A stretch of 44,887 nt of DNA from Bacteroidales bacterium. Its GTDB lineage: Bacteria; Bacteroidota; Bacteroidia; Bacteroidales; F082. Position 1 is the stretch's first letter. Each line of letters opens with the position of its first letter. Under the pieces are notes generated by a model. It did no database searches. It was not told the DNA's origin and saw only the letters and a list, made by a program, of their open reading frames with translations. Both the position numbers and the translations under genes were made by a program. The DNA is taken from contig JAFTXI010000001.1 in the NCBI GenBank assembly GCA_017461665.1, positions 1-44,887 on the forward strand, in the 5' to 3' direction. Shown one piece after another: positions 13,271-21,309 of the stretch.

Positions 13271-16200
13271 ATGAGAATTTTAGTATTACTTTTGTTTATC
13301 TTTACCCAAGGTTTACAACTTATGGCGAACAGCGAAGCTCCTTTATGGATGCGCTACAACGTTATCTCCCCTCAGGGCGATAAAATTGCGTTTGCTTATA
13401 AAGGCGATATTTATGTGGTTGATGCAGACGGCGGTTTGGCACGACAAATCACAACATCTGATGCATACGATTACAATCCTATCTGGTCGAACGACGGCAA
13501 GATGATTGCATTCGCTTCCGACAGAAACGCCAACTTCGATATTTATTTGGTCCCGGTTGAGGGAGGCGTCGCTAAACGCGTCACCACGAACTCTGCTTCT
13601 GAGATTCCTCTCGCTTTCTCTCCCGACGACAGCATGATTTATTATAACGCCAATATCCAAATCGATGCCGACAACGCTCAGTTTCCTGCCGGCTGGATGC
13701 GCGAATTATATAAGGTGTCGGTAGATGGCGGACGCCCGATACAAGTGGTCGCCAATAATGTGTGTAGCATCTCTTTCGACGATGATGGCGAGTCGTTTCT
13801 CTATTACGACCAAAAAGGTAACGAAGACGACTGGCGTAAACATCAGACTTCTTCCATAGCTCGCGATGTGGTTTATTATGACGCAAAGAATGAAACACAT
13901 AAGATGATAACCACAAACATCGGCGACGACCGCGACCCTCGTTTCTTGCCAAACAGCGACGATATGGTTTTCTTGAGCGAAAGGGTAGGCGGTAACTTCA
14001 ACGTTTACAAAGCTTCTGTCGATGACGCGGAAAATGTCCAGCAGATAACGAACTTCCCAACTTATCCTGTTAGATTCTTAAGCGTCTCAAATGACGGTTT
14101 GTTATGTTATGGTTATCAAGGTGAGATTTATACGCAGACCTTGAACGGCGAGCCTAAGAAAGTCGAGATTCAGATTGTCAACGATCAGGAAGAGACTCCG
14201 GAAAGAGGCAAGTTCGGAAGAGCAACGGACATCACGATAACACCTGATGGCGACCTCATCGCTTTCGTGGCTCGCGGTGAGATTTTCGTTACTTCAGACG
14301 AATATCAAACAACAAAGCAAATCACTCATACTCCGGAAGCTGAGTCATATCCCGACTTCTCTCCAGATGGAAAGACACTCGTCTATGTCTCCGAACGCGA
14401 TGGTTATTACAGCTTATATAAGGCAGAAGTGGCACGTAAAGAAGAACTTAACTTCGCTTATTCAACATTGATAAATGAAGAGCCTTTGTTTGAAAACGAC
14501 GGAATAGAACGCGGCGTGCCTAAGTTCTCTCCCGACGGAAAAGAACTTGCTTTCATTGAGAACAGAAATATTTTAAAGGTGATGAACTTAGAGACAAAGA
14601 AGGTTCGTCAGATTACAGATGGAACACAACATTACCGCAACGACGATTATTGCTTTGAATATGAATGGTCGCCAGATGGCAAATGGTTCGCCTTGACATT
14701 GATTACCAATATGCGTGATCCTTATTCAGATGTCGGTATCGTTTCTTCAAACGGTGATATGAAGATATATAACATCACCAACAGCGCGTATATCACTTCA
14801 TACGTGAAATGGGCTTTAGATGGTAATGCAATTACGTTTGTATCAAATCGTTATGGTATGCGTTCGCATGCTTCATGGGGAAGTCAGAATGATGCTTTCA
14901 TCGCTTTCTTGAATCAGGAGGCTTACGATAAGTTCCGCCTCTCGAAAGAAGAATACGACCTTTTGAAGGAAGAAGAGAAGATTGCAAAAGAAGCAAACAA
15001 AGACGACAAGAAAGACAAGAAGGATAAGAAAGACGACAAGAAAGATAAAGATGAAAACAAAGATATTGTAGTTGAACTTGATGGTTTGGAAGATCGTATC
15101 GTTCGTTTGACTCCGATGTCGTCGCGTTTGTCGGGAGTGTCACTTTCAAAAGATGGCGACAAGTTATTCTTCTTGAGTGCTTTTGAAAAGGGTTATGATT
15201 TATGGGAGTTAGATGTACGCGAGAAATCGACTAAGATTTTGAAGAAATTAGGTATGGGTGGCGCCGACATAAAACTAAATAAAAAAGGCGACAAACTCTA
15301 TGTCCTTTCCGGCGGCAACCTTCAGACAATCGAGACAAAAGGTGGAAAATCGACACCTATTAAATATGACGCTACAATGGTTTTAGACAGAGCTGCTGAG
15401 CGCGAATATATGTTCAACCATATCTTCTTGCAAGAGAACAAGCGTCTCTTCAGAACCGACAGTAACGGGGCTGACTTCGCTCAGATTAAAAAAGACTTCT
15501 ATCCTTTCTTAAAACATATTAACAATAGTTACGATTTTGTTGAGATGATGAGCGAGATACTCGGTGAACTCAATGTGTCTCATACTGGAGCTGGAATGCG
15601 TAGCAACGGAAGAAGCGGCGATGCAACAGCTTACTTCGGACTTCTCTTCGATGTTAATTACGATGGCGACGGATTGCTTATCGATGAGGTGTTGGAGAAA
15701 GGTCCTTTCGACAAGAAACATTCTAAGGTCGAAGCAGGAAATATCATTGAAAAAATAGACGGCGTTGAGATTGTGGCAGGCATGGATTACTTCCCGCTTC
15801 TCAACAAGAAATCTGGAAAACAAGTCTTGGTTTCAATCTATAATCCTGATACAAAGAAACATTGGGAAGAGATAGTGAAACCTATTTCGAAGGGAACACA
15901 GAACGAGTTGCTATATCAGCGTTGGATTAAACACAATGCCGAAGTTGTTGACAGCCTGTCGAATGGAACTTTGGGTTATGTACATATACGTAGCATGGGC
16001 GACGCAAGTTACCGTGATGTCTATGCTGACATCTTAGGAAAATACAACAAGAGAAAAGGTATAGTGATAGACACGAGATTCAACGGCGGCGGTCGTCTGC
16101 ATGAAGATATTGAGATTTTATTCAGCGGCGAGAAATATCTTGAACAAGTCATTCGCGACAGTGTAGCCTGTGTGATGCCATCGCGTCGTTATGTGAAACC

Positions 16201-16540
16201 TTCCATCATGATTATGGGCGAGGCAAACTACAGCAATGCACATGGAACGCCATGGGTATATAAACACAAGAATATGGGTAAGTTGGTCGGTATGCCTGTT
16301 CCAGGAACGATGAGCAGCGTGACTTGGGAGACTTTGCAAGATGAGAATCTCTATTTCGGATTGCCTGTCGTGGGATACAGAACCGAAGACGGCATCTATC
16401 TTGAAAACACACAGTTAGAACCGGATATTAAAGTCAAGAACACTCCGGAGAAACTTGCAGCCGGCGTTGACGAACAATTGGAGGCAGCAGTCAAGGAGTT
16501 GATGAAAGACGTGGAAGACTTCCACTATTGGGGAGAGTGA
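13271..16540 (+). CDS. Exported Tricorn-like S41 protease
   Basis: A protein of about 1089 residues (archaeal Tricorn is about 1070). The signal peptide is MRILVLLLFIFTQGLQLMAN. A first propeller of PD40/WD40-like repeats (SPQGDKIAFAYKGDIYVVDA, WSNDGKMIAFASDRNANFDI) and a second (SPDGKTLVYVSERDGYYSLY) cover about 20-550. A Lys/Asp-rich linker (14986-15062) follows. The protease half has the LNVSHTGAG motif (Ser-His, about residue 768), a PDZ-like domain (about 790-875) and an S41 core, IVIDTRFNGGGR, with the likely nucleophile in NYSNAHGT (about 988). It probably trims peptides in the periplasm. The ATG at 13190 is in frame but would bury the signal peptide behind repeat-encoded residues, so I chose 13271. 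Confidence 0.9.
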   Translation: MRILVLLLFIFTQGLQLMANSEAPLWMRYNVISPQGDKIAFAYKGDIYVVDADGGLARQITTSDAYDYNPIWSNDGKMIAFASDRNANFDIYLVPVEGGVAKRVTTNSASEIPLAFSPDDSMIYYNANIQIDADNAQFPAGWMRELYKVSVDGGRPIQVVANNVCSISFDDDGESFLYYDQKGNEDDWRKHQTSSIARDVVYYDAKNETHKMITTNIGDDRDPRFLPNSDDMVFLSERVGGNFNVYKASVDDAENVQQITNFPTYPVRFLSVSNDGLLCYGYQGEIYTQTLNGEPKKVEIQIVNDQEETPERGKFGRATDITITPDGDLIAFVARGEIFVTSDEYQTTKQITHTPEAESYPDFSPDGKTLVYVSERDGYYSLYKAEVARKEELNFAYSTLINEEPLFENDGIERGVPKFSPDGKELAFIENRNILKVMNLETKKVRQITDGTQHYRNDDYCFEYEWSPDGKWFALTLITNMRDPYSDVGIVSSNGDMKIYNITNSAYITSYVKWALDGNAITFVSNRYGMRSHASWGSQNDAFIAFLNQEAYDKFRLSKEEYDLLKEEEKIAKEANKDDKKDKKDKKDDKKDKDENKDIVVELDGLEDRIVRLTPMSSRLSGVSLSKDGDKLFFLSAFEKGYDLWELDVREKSTKILKKLGMGGADIKLNKKGDKLYVLSGGNLQTIETKGGKSTPIKYDATMVLDRAAEREYMFNHIFLQENKRLFRTDSNGADFAQIKKDFYPFLKHINNSYDFVEMMSEILGELNVSHTGAGMRSNGRSGDATAYFGLLFDVNYDGDGLLIDEVLEKGPFDKKHSKVEAGNIIEKIDGVEIVAGMDYFPLLNKKSGKQVLVSIYNPDTKKHWEEIVKPISKGTQNELLYQRWIKHNAEVVDSLSNGTLGYVHIRSMGDASYRDVYADILGKYNKRKGIVIDTRFNGGGRLHEDIEILFSGEKYLEQVIRDSVACVMPSRRYVKPSIMIMGEANYSNAHGTPWVYKHKNMGKLVGMPVPGTMSSVTWETLQDENLYFGLPVVGYRTEDGIYLENTQLEPDIKVKNTPEKLAAGVDEQLEAAVKELMKDVEDFHYWGE

Positions 16541-16836
16541 TATTTGAATCTGCAAAACTGAAAAACTGAACAATTAGGACGAAAGCTTAAAAACTAATAC
16601 CTAAAGTTAGGGGAGCTGCTTTGAATGAAGTGGCTCTTTCTTTATTGTCAACGGATTTTGTCATAAAATGCACATACGAGTGCCTCCACAAGAAATGCTC
16701 TCAATAACATACATCTCAGCAACTTAGAAACTTATATCTATCGGTGTAATTGTCGCGTCTCTACTTTATCCTTTTTTATTATTGAAAAACGTCTGCCATT
16801 CATTGAATTTAAAATGCCATTTGCTGTGGCTTGCTT
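16541..16836. other. Non-coding interval between Tricorn and acyltransferase genes
   Basis: About 300 bp without a recognisable gene. It holds a candidate terminator (16611-16646), a segment with no discernible structure (16650-16740), and a module starting GGTGTAATTGTCGCGTCTCT (16744) that resembles the one before the exonuclease gene. Confidence 0.6.
16611..16646 (+). terminator. Probable terminator of the Tricorn-like gene
   Basis: GAGCTGCTT (16613-16621) pairs with AAGTGGCTC (16628-16636), 9 bp with two G-U pairs, followed by TTTCTTTATT. Confidence 0.5.
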
Positions 16837-16844
16837 TATCTTTG
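16837..16844 (+). promoter_or_regulatory. -7 promoter box of the membrane acyltransferase gene
   Basis: TATCTTTG, an exact TAnnTTTG match. Only 14 nt separate it from the ATG at 16859, so the mRNA leader would be very short. This argues against the upstream ATG at 16814. Confidence 0.65.
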
Positions 16845-16858
16845 TTAAAAATCATTTT

Positions 16859-18646
16859 ATGACAAAGAGAAGGTTGCTGTATGTAAATATGGATATTTTC
16901 CTCCTTATTATTAATATGTTCGTCAGCCATTTAATAGTAGGTAGTCCGTTGTATGGCGCAATGATTTGCCTATTTACGGATATGATGTTTATGTTAAAAA
17001 ATGATAACATCATAAAGATTATTACAAATAGGAGGAAAACGCTTTTCTGCCTGACTATCACATTTTCTTTATTGTCGGTGATATTGTTTCTGTTTTTATT
17101 TCACTCAAGGATAACAGTCTCATTTAACGTTTTGCTTTCGTTTATGTTGGTGAATTTGCTCGTCTTATGTGTGAAAGAATATGTAGTTAAAAATAGAAAC
17201 GTTGGAGAATATAACTTGCAGTATGATAATTTGACGTCATTGTTTTCCTTTAAGTTGTTTCATGGCATGATGTTCTTCAGCCGTCTGTCTCTGATAACAG
17301 GTATTATGATTCTCATATCGTATTTTGTTTTAGGACATGGTGAGTTATCAATAAAACAATATCTGGTAGTTTTGGTATGGGTGCTGGCAATATGTCTTTT
17401 GTATAATATTTTTAACAATATAGTGCGACGTAATACGAAGTTCACACTTTTCGTATTTGTTACGGGAGCTTTATTATGGATTGTCGCAACCTTACTTTTT
17501 TTGAACAACAGCAGAATATCAATCTTCCTCAGCCTAATATTCTTTTCGATGTCAATATCTTTTATCAATTCTTCACTGACAAGATTCAATAATGATTTTG
17601 AAATGGTTTTAAAGTTTGTTAGGGAAGATGATACGGAGGATAAGATAAGAAGAACAGACAATCTGAATATACTCATGGCTTCTTTCTTATCTGTTTGTAT
17701 AATGATTATTATTGTTGCGACATGGTTTTGTGTTGGTTTGAAAAATGACGGAGATGAATTGGCGAATATGTTTACGAGTGTGATTGTTCAGATGCCGATT
17801 GTTTTTATGATTATTAGTGTTTTTTATGCCTTAAATCAGCCTCTCGATTATCGCACTCGTGAGAAACTGATGAACTATCTGACGATTTCTGCTGATAAGG
17901 AGATGGGTGTCAGCCTTTATAAAATCCTGATTAGGAAATATAGGACCCGTTACGGAGTTAAAATTATTGCGACTTTTGTAAGACCGTGGCTTCATCTTAT
18001 GGTTAAAGGCTTGGAGAATCTCGATAATAAAAATTATCCTTCGGTCTTTGTTTGTAATCACGGAATTATTTATGGTCCGGTTGCGGCTGTCATTTATATG
18101 CCTACATATTTTCGCCCTTGGATTGACAAGAAGATGCTTGATGTGGATTTAGCTACTGAAGAGATGTACTCACGCTTTATGTATCGCGTTCCTCTGTTTG
18201 GCGAGAAATTCAAGAAACGACTGGCTAATTGGCTCGCGCATCCCGTTGTTTGGGCTATGAATTCTTTTAATCCTATTGGTGTTGAACGCGACAATATAAG
18301 AAATGTGATGACGACATTCAACGACACTATTAAAGCTTTGAAAGAGTCTGATAATATTTTGTTGTTTCCCGAGCGTCCAGCTAAGAAGGTCGTTTCCGGT
18401 AAGGAGACGGTGGTTCATTCTACCGATAATGTTGGAACTCTTTTCAAAGGTTTTGCCAAATTGGGTAATATGTATTGGAAAGAGACAGGTAAGTGTTTAG
18501 CGTTTTATCCTATTTATGCTGACAAAGAAAGACATACTTTCACGATAGGTGAGGCTGTGGTTTATGAACCGAACAACAATGTCAATGATGAGCGTGACAG
18601 GATTGCTGAAGAACTGAAAAGAATGATGGAAGAGATGGTGAGATAA
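16859..18646 (+). CDS. Polytopic membrane protein with C-terminal PlsC-like acyltransferase domain
   Basis: A 595-residue protein. Residues about 1-345 contain roughly ten hydrophobic segments (for example FSLLSVILFLFLF, LITGIMILISYFVL and SVCIMIIIVATWF). Residues about 370-590 resemble a lysophospholipid acyltransferase: VCNHGIIYGP at block I, FNPIGVERDN at block II, ILLFPERP at block III, and AFYPIYAD at block IV. Block I is NHxxxxG instead of NHxxxxD, so either catalysis differs or the alignment is imperfect. The fused membrane region suggests coupling of lipid or lysolipid handling to acylation, as in LplT-Aas-type fusions, but this is inference. The start is chosen just after the -7 box at 16837-16844. 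Confidence 0.72.
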   Translation: MTKRRLLYVNMDIFLLIINMFVSHLIVGSPLYGAMICLFTDMMFMLKNDNIIKIITNRRKTLFCLTITFSLLSVILFLFLFHSRITVSFNVLLSFMLVNLLVLCVKEYVVKNRNVGEYNLQYDNLTSLFSFKLFHGMMFFSRLSLITGIMILISYFVLGHGELSIKQYLVVLVWVLAICLLYNIFNNIVRRNTKFTLFVFVTGALLWIVATLLFLNNSRISIFLSLIFFSMSISFINSSLTRFNNDFEMVLKFVREDDTEDKIRRTDNLNILMASFLSVCIMIIIVATWFCVGLKNDGDELANMFTSVIVQMPIVFMIISVFYALNQPLDYRTREKLMNYLTISADKEMGVSLYKILIRKYRTRYGVKIIATFVRPWLHLMVKGLENLDNKNYPSVFVCNHGIIYGPVAAVIYMPTYFRPWIDKKMLDVDLATEEMYSRFMYRVPLFGEKFKKRLANWLAHPVVWAMNSFNPIGVERDNIRNVMTTFNDTIKALKESDNILLFPERPAKKVVSGKETVVHSTDNVGTLFKGFAKLGNMYWKETGKCLAFYPIYADKERHTFTIGEAVVYEPNNNVNDERDRIAEELKRMMEEMVR

Positions 18647-18681
18647 CGATAAATATGTTATTTATTTTTATGATTTTTTAT

Positions 18682-18713
18682 ATTGCGTATTATTCCATTC
18701 TGTTGTATTTTTG
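18682..18713 (+). promoter_or_regulatory. Promoter of the HEPN-type gene
   Basis: ATTG (18682-18685), a 20-nt spacer, then TATTTTTG (18706-18713). The start codon follows 36 nt later. Confidence 0.65.
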
Positions 18714-18749
18714 TAAGGAAATAAATATGTTTTACCAAATAATCAAAAT

Positions 18750-19178
18750 ATGGAAACACAAAATGACATTAGATGGAAGCAGCGATTTAGCAATTATCGC
18801 AAGGCGTTGAAACAACTTACAGAAGCAGTAGAGATTGTTTCAAAAGATTTGTATTTAGAACATCAGTATAACATTATCAGAGAAGGCCTGATACAGTGTT
18901 TTGAGTTTTCTCATGAGCTTGCATGGAAAGTGATGAAGGACTATGCGGAGCATCAAGGTATAATGGAAATCTTCGGTTCGCGTGATGCTATTCGGTATTC
19001 TCTTAGGTTGGGACTTATTGATGATGAGCGTTGGATGGATACCATCAAAGATAGGAACGTCACTTCACATCATTACGATGATGAGACGGCATCGAGAATC
19101 GAAAATCATATTATTAACATATATTATCCTTTGTTTGTGAAATTCGAGAATGTGATGCTTGAAAAGATGGAGGAATGA
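18750..19178 (+). CDS. HI0074-family HEPN (nucleotidyltransferase substrate-binding) protein
   Basis: A 142-residue all-helical protein matching the HI0074/nucleotidyltransferase substrate-binding family: RWKQRFSNYRKALKQLTEAV, then EGLIQCFEFSHELAWKVMKD, GSRDAIRYSLRLGLI, and KDRNVTSHHYDDETASRIEN. RNVTSH is the RxxxxH HEPN ribonuclease-like motif. Members normally pair with a minimal nucleotidyltransferase (MNT) gene next door, forming HEPN/MNT toxin-antitoxin modules. No MNT gene is seen on either side: upstream is the acyltransferase, downstream a palindrome and convergent barrel gene. It has its own promoter and appears monocistronic. It may pair with a distant MNT or be a relic. Confidence 0.87.
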   Translation: METQNDIRWKQRFSNYRKALKQLTEAVEIVSKDLYLEHQYNIIREGLIQCFEFSHELAWKVMKDYAEHQGIMEIFGSRDAIRYSLRLGLIDDERWMDTIKDRNVTSHHYDDETASRIENHIINIYYPLFVKFENVMLEKMEE

Positions 19179-19210
19179 GATTGTGAGATATGTCTGCTAT
19201 TTTATACATG

Positions 19211-19254
19211 AATCTCTTGTAGAGACATACGGACGTATGTCTCTACAAGAGATT
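19211..19254. repeat. Perfect long palindrome between convergent genes
   Basis: Two 21-bp arms (19211-19231 and 19234-19254) are perfect inverted copies around GA. The core is GAGACATACGGACGTATGTC. It lies between the convergent HEPN and barrel genes and has no T tract of its own. Shorter relatives with the same right flank CTCTAC..GAGATT are at 5547-5580 and 10077-10111. Confidence 0.9.
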
Positions 19255-19273
19255 TCTGAATAGAATCCGAATG

Positions 19274-19900
19274 TTATAAATTTAATGGAATTTTATATCC
19301 AAGTTTTAATGATAAAACCAAATTGACATAAGAAAACTCATGATTATAACGATTATTATTATGATATTCTGTTATCATAGCAGCAGCTCCAATATGGAAA
19401 TTATTTATTCTAATGCCCAATTCTGGTGTAAAAAGTAATCCTTTGATGTATTTTTTATAAGATTGATGATTATAATATTCTCTTACACATAAATTATATC
19501 CAAAGTCCAAACTGTAGTAAGGTGTTATTTCTTTAGCAATTTGTTTTTTTGTTATGTCTCCACGTAAATTTATATATAATGGAATGTATGAATAATAACG
19601 TCTATTCTGAGCAGGGAAGTAATAACCTAATCCTACACCTAATGCAAAGTGATTGTTAAATTTATATCCAAAAGTGCCTTGGAAATTCAAATACATTTCT
19701 CCAAAATGGAAATCTCCACCAAATACTCCAACCTCTGGCATTACAAAGAATGTATTCGTTTCTCTTATAACTTTTGGCTTCTCTATCTTCTTGGTAACAG
19801 TCTCAGTTTTCCTTACGCGATATTCGCCAACAGATTGTGCTATTGTAAGATTACCGAAAAGAAATAATCCGGTCAATAATGTCAGTAATTTAATTCTCAT
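19274..19900 (-). CDS. Outer-membrane beta-barrel protein
   Basis: A 208-residue protein with a signal peptide (MRIKLLTLLTGLFLFGNLTIAQ), a short basic/Thr region (RVRKTETVTKKIEKPK), then alternating amphipathic strands: FFVMPEVGVFG, LNFQGTFGYKFNNHFALGVG, YIPLYINLRGDI, LLFTPELGIRI, VNLVLSLKLGYKIPLNL. Eight or so strands suggest a small OmpA/OmpX-type barrel. A specific function cannot be assigned. The start follows the upstream lipoprotein gene by 7 nt, so the two form an operon. Confidence 0.78.
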   Translation of the reverse strand: MRIKLLTLLTGLFLFGNLTIAQSVGEYRVRKTETVTKKIEKPKVIRETNTFFVMPEVGVFGGDFHFGEMYLNFQGTFGYKFNNHFALGVGLGYYFPAQNRRYYSYIPLYINLRGDITKKQIAKEITPYYSLDFGYNLCVREYYNHQSYKKYIKGLLFTPELGIRINNFHIGAAAMITEYHNNNRYNHEFSYVNLVLSLKLGYKIPLNL

Positions 19901-19907
19901 AATCTTA

Positions 19908-20381
19908 TCATTTTGGTTGTGCTACTTCTATTTCGTACATTCTCAGTGTTATAGTGTCTGTTGCTTTAACATTTCTGAAGTTTACAAAGTTGGCTGGATA
20001 ACCACTTATAGTAACTTCAATTGTCTCGTAATCTTCACTGGTCTTGATGTCGAATATGGGAGCTACTATAACATCGGCATTATGTTTCTTAACAGTCTGG
20101 GAAACTGTGTAGTTTTTAAGATATTCAATGGTAGGAGAGTTCTCTGCACTATTCATATCTTTTGAAGTAAGTGTGTTTTTGTATGTCTCGGTCTCTGAGA
20201 TTTTTGTTTTGGAGACTTCTAAATCAGCAATTGTTGGTGTGATGTATCCTGGCAACATAGCAGGATTCATATAACGAGCTGTACTTTCGTCATATTTATA
20301 ATAGGTGAGATACGAGGGTTGCGTGCAAGACGACATGAATAATGCTACTAATAATACTAATGTTACTTTTAATGTCTTCAT
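19908..20381 (-). CDS. Lipoprotein of unknown function
   Basis: A 157-residue protein with a lipoprotein signal (MKTLKVTLVLLVALF then MSSC, lipidated Cys19). The mature part includes PTIEYLKNYTVSQTVKKHNA then DVIVAPIFDIKTSEDYETIE, the pattern of Bacteroidota envelope proteins in which a polar helix precedes a VIVAP strand, and ends with ITLRMYEIEVAQPK. Not recognised beyond this. First gene of a two-gene operon with the barrel protein, suggesting that the two work together at the outer membrane. Confidence 0.75.
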   Translation of the reverse strand: MKTLKVTLVLLVALFMSSCTQPSYLTYYKYDESTARYMNPAMLPGYITPTIADLEVSKTKISETETYKNTLTSKDMNSAENSPTIEYLKNYTVSQTVKKHNADVIVAPIFDIKTSEDYETIEVTISGYPANFVNFRNVKATDTITLRMYEIEVAQPK

Positions 20382-20413
20382 TTTTCTTTAAGTTTAATTT
20401 ATTGATAATTGTT

Positions 20414-20445
20414 AATTGTAAAAGCACCATTATTAATTAGTCTTA
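20414..20445 (+). promoter_or_regulatory. Possible promoter of the long-hairpin RNA
   Basis: ATTG (20415-20418), a 19-20 nt spacer and TAGTCTTA (20438-20445) resemble the TTTG/TAnnTTTG pair, with two mismatches in the -7 box. The RNA would start near 20452. Confidence 0.35.
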
Positions 20446-20453
20446 CGTACACA

Positions 20454-20627
20454 AAAAAAGCGTGGTGCTTACCGCCTAATCTGAATCCAAGGTCCTTCGA
20501 CTTACCTATCCACCAAATTACACGAGTAAAGCCCACGCATAACGCATGGGCGCTCTCTGCTTTACTCTTGGTGGATTTAAACTTGTCGAAGGTTTAAGAT
20601 TCAAGATTATAGCATAAACGCTTTTTT
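20454..20627 (+). ncRNA. Long-hairpin RNA candidate, 6S-like
   Basis: About 174 nt fold into one long interrupted hairpin: AAAAAAGCGT/ACGCTTTTTT (20454-20463 with 20618-20627), TAATCTGAATC/GATTCAAGATTA (20477-20487 with 20598-20609, one bulge), CCTTCGAC/GTCGAAGG (20494-20501 with 20585-20592), an internal loop, ATCCACCAA/TTGGTGGAT (20508-20516 with 20568-20576), GAGTAAAG/CTTTACTC (20524-20531 with 20560-20567), and an apical GCCCA/TGGGC stem. Size and the rod-with-internal-loops architecture match 6S RNA, which binds RNA polymerase. The strand is uncertain because the structure is symmetric. The plus strand is preferred from the upstream promoter-like boxes and the closing T run. No long ORF lies in it. 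Confidence 0.5.
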
Positions 20628-20692
20628 CAATATGTCTTTAAAGTGTGCGTAACGAAACGCTTATATTATCATAGGCAATATTATTTGATAAA

Positions 20693-20734
20693 CAAAAAAG
20701 GTTTAAAGTTAAGTGTTACCTTAAACTTTAAACC
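20693..20734 (-). terminator. Terminator of the oxidoreductase operon
   Basis: GGTTTAAAGTT (20700-20710) pairs with AACTTTAAACC (20724-20734). On the minus strand the stem is followed by TTTTTTG. The GTTTAGGGTTTAAAGTTTAAG wording is another short repeat at a gene end. Confidence 0.82.
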
Positions 20735-20753
20735 CTAAACTTTAACTATCTTA

Positions 20754-21296
20754 TTATTGTTCTTTCACATTGTTCATGCCGACTTCAACAGCTTGCATGT
20801 TCAATGGGATAAGTTTATGAGCACGTTCAGGAAGTGAGTGTTCGAGACCTTCTTTAACTTTATCCATTGAAATGATTGGTTTCAATTTGAGATAAGCGCC
20901 GAGGATAATCATGTTGAACACTTTTGCATTACCCATATCAGATGCTAATTGAGCTCCTTCGATGGTGTAGATCTTAATGTCTGTACGTGTAGGTTTGTGA
21001 GTAATACCATTAGGATCGTAAAGAAGTACGCCGCCTGGTTTTACTTTTTCTTCAAATTTATCGAGTGATTGTTGGTTAAGAATCACAGCTGTGTCGAAAG
21101 CGTTGAGGATTGGAGAGCAAACGCGGTCATCGCTGATGATGACAGTTACGTTGGCAGTACCACCACGCATTTCAGGACCGTATGATGGCATCCAGCTGAC
21201 TTCTTTACCTTCCATGATACCACTATAAGCAAGGATCTTACCCATTGACAAGACACCTTGTCCGCCGAAACCGGCAATAATAATTTCTTCTGTCAT
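20754..21296 (-). CDS. korC: 2-oxoacid:ferredoxin oxidoreductase, gamma subunit
   Basis: A 180-residue subunit starting MTEEIIIAGFGGQGVLSMGK, the family signature, with WMPSYGPEMRGGTANVTVII and ILGAYLKLKPIISMD typical of the gamma domain. With the neighbouring alpha, beta and ferredoxin subunits it decarboxylates a 2-oxoacid with CoA and reduces ferredoxin. 2-oxoglutarate or branched-chain 2-oxoacids are the likely substrates, and sequence alone does not decide between Kor and Vor. The frame continues to 21347, overlapping the beta gene, but MTEEIII at 21296, 13 nt after the beta stop, is the natural start. Confidence 0.92.
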   Translation of the reverse strand: MTEEIIIAGFGGQGVLSMGKILAYSGIMEGKEVSWMPSYGPEMRGGTANVTVIISDDRVCSPILNAFDTAVILNQQSLDKFEEKVKPGGVLLYDPNGITHKPTRTDIKIYTIEGAQLASDMGNAKVFNMIILGAYLKLKPIISMDKVKEGLEHSLPERAHKLIPLNMQAVEVGMNNVKEQ

Positions 21297-21309
21297 TGCT
21301 TTAAATTTT

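Noticed and set aside
14898-15162. Ser/Leu-rich ORFs on the minus strand in the Tricorn gene
   Set aside because: They are the antisense of the Lys/Asp-rich linker and have no independent support.
19211-19254. The palindrome as a classical rho-independent terminator
   Set aside because: No T run follows on either strand, although it could still block transcription between the convergent genes.
20409-20597. A short protein (62 residues) on the plus strand at the hairpin RNA
   Set aside because: The interval is a long inverted structure and the translated sequence has no family features or ribosome-binding context.
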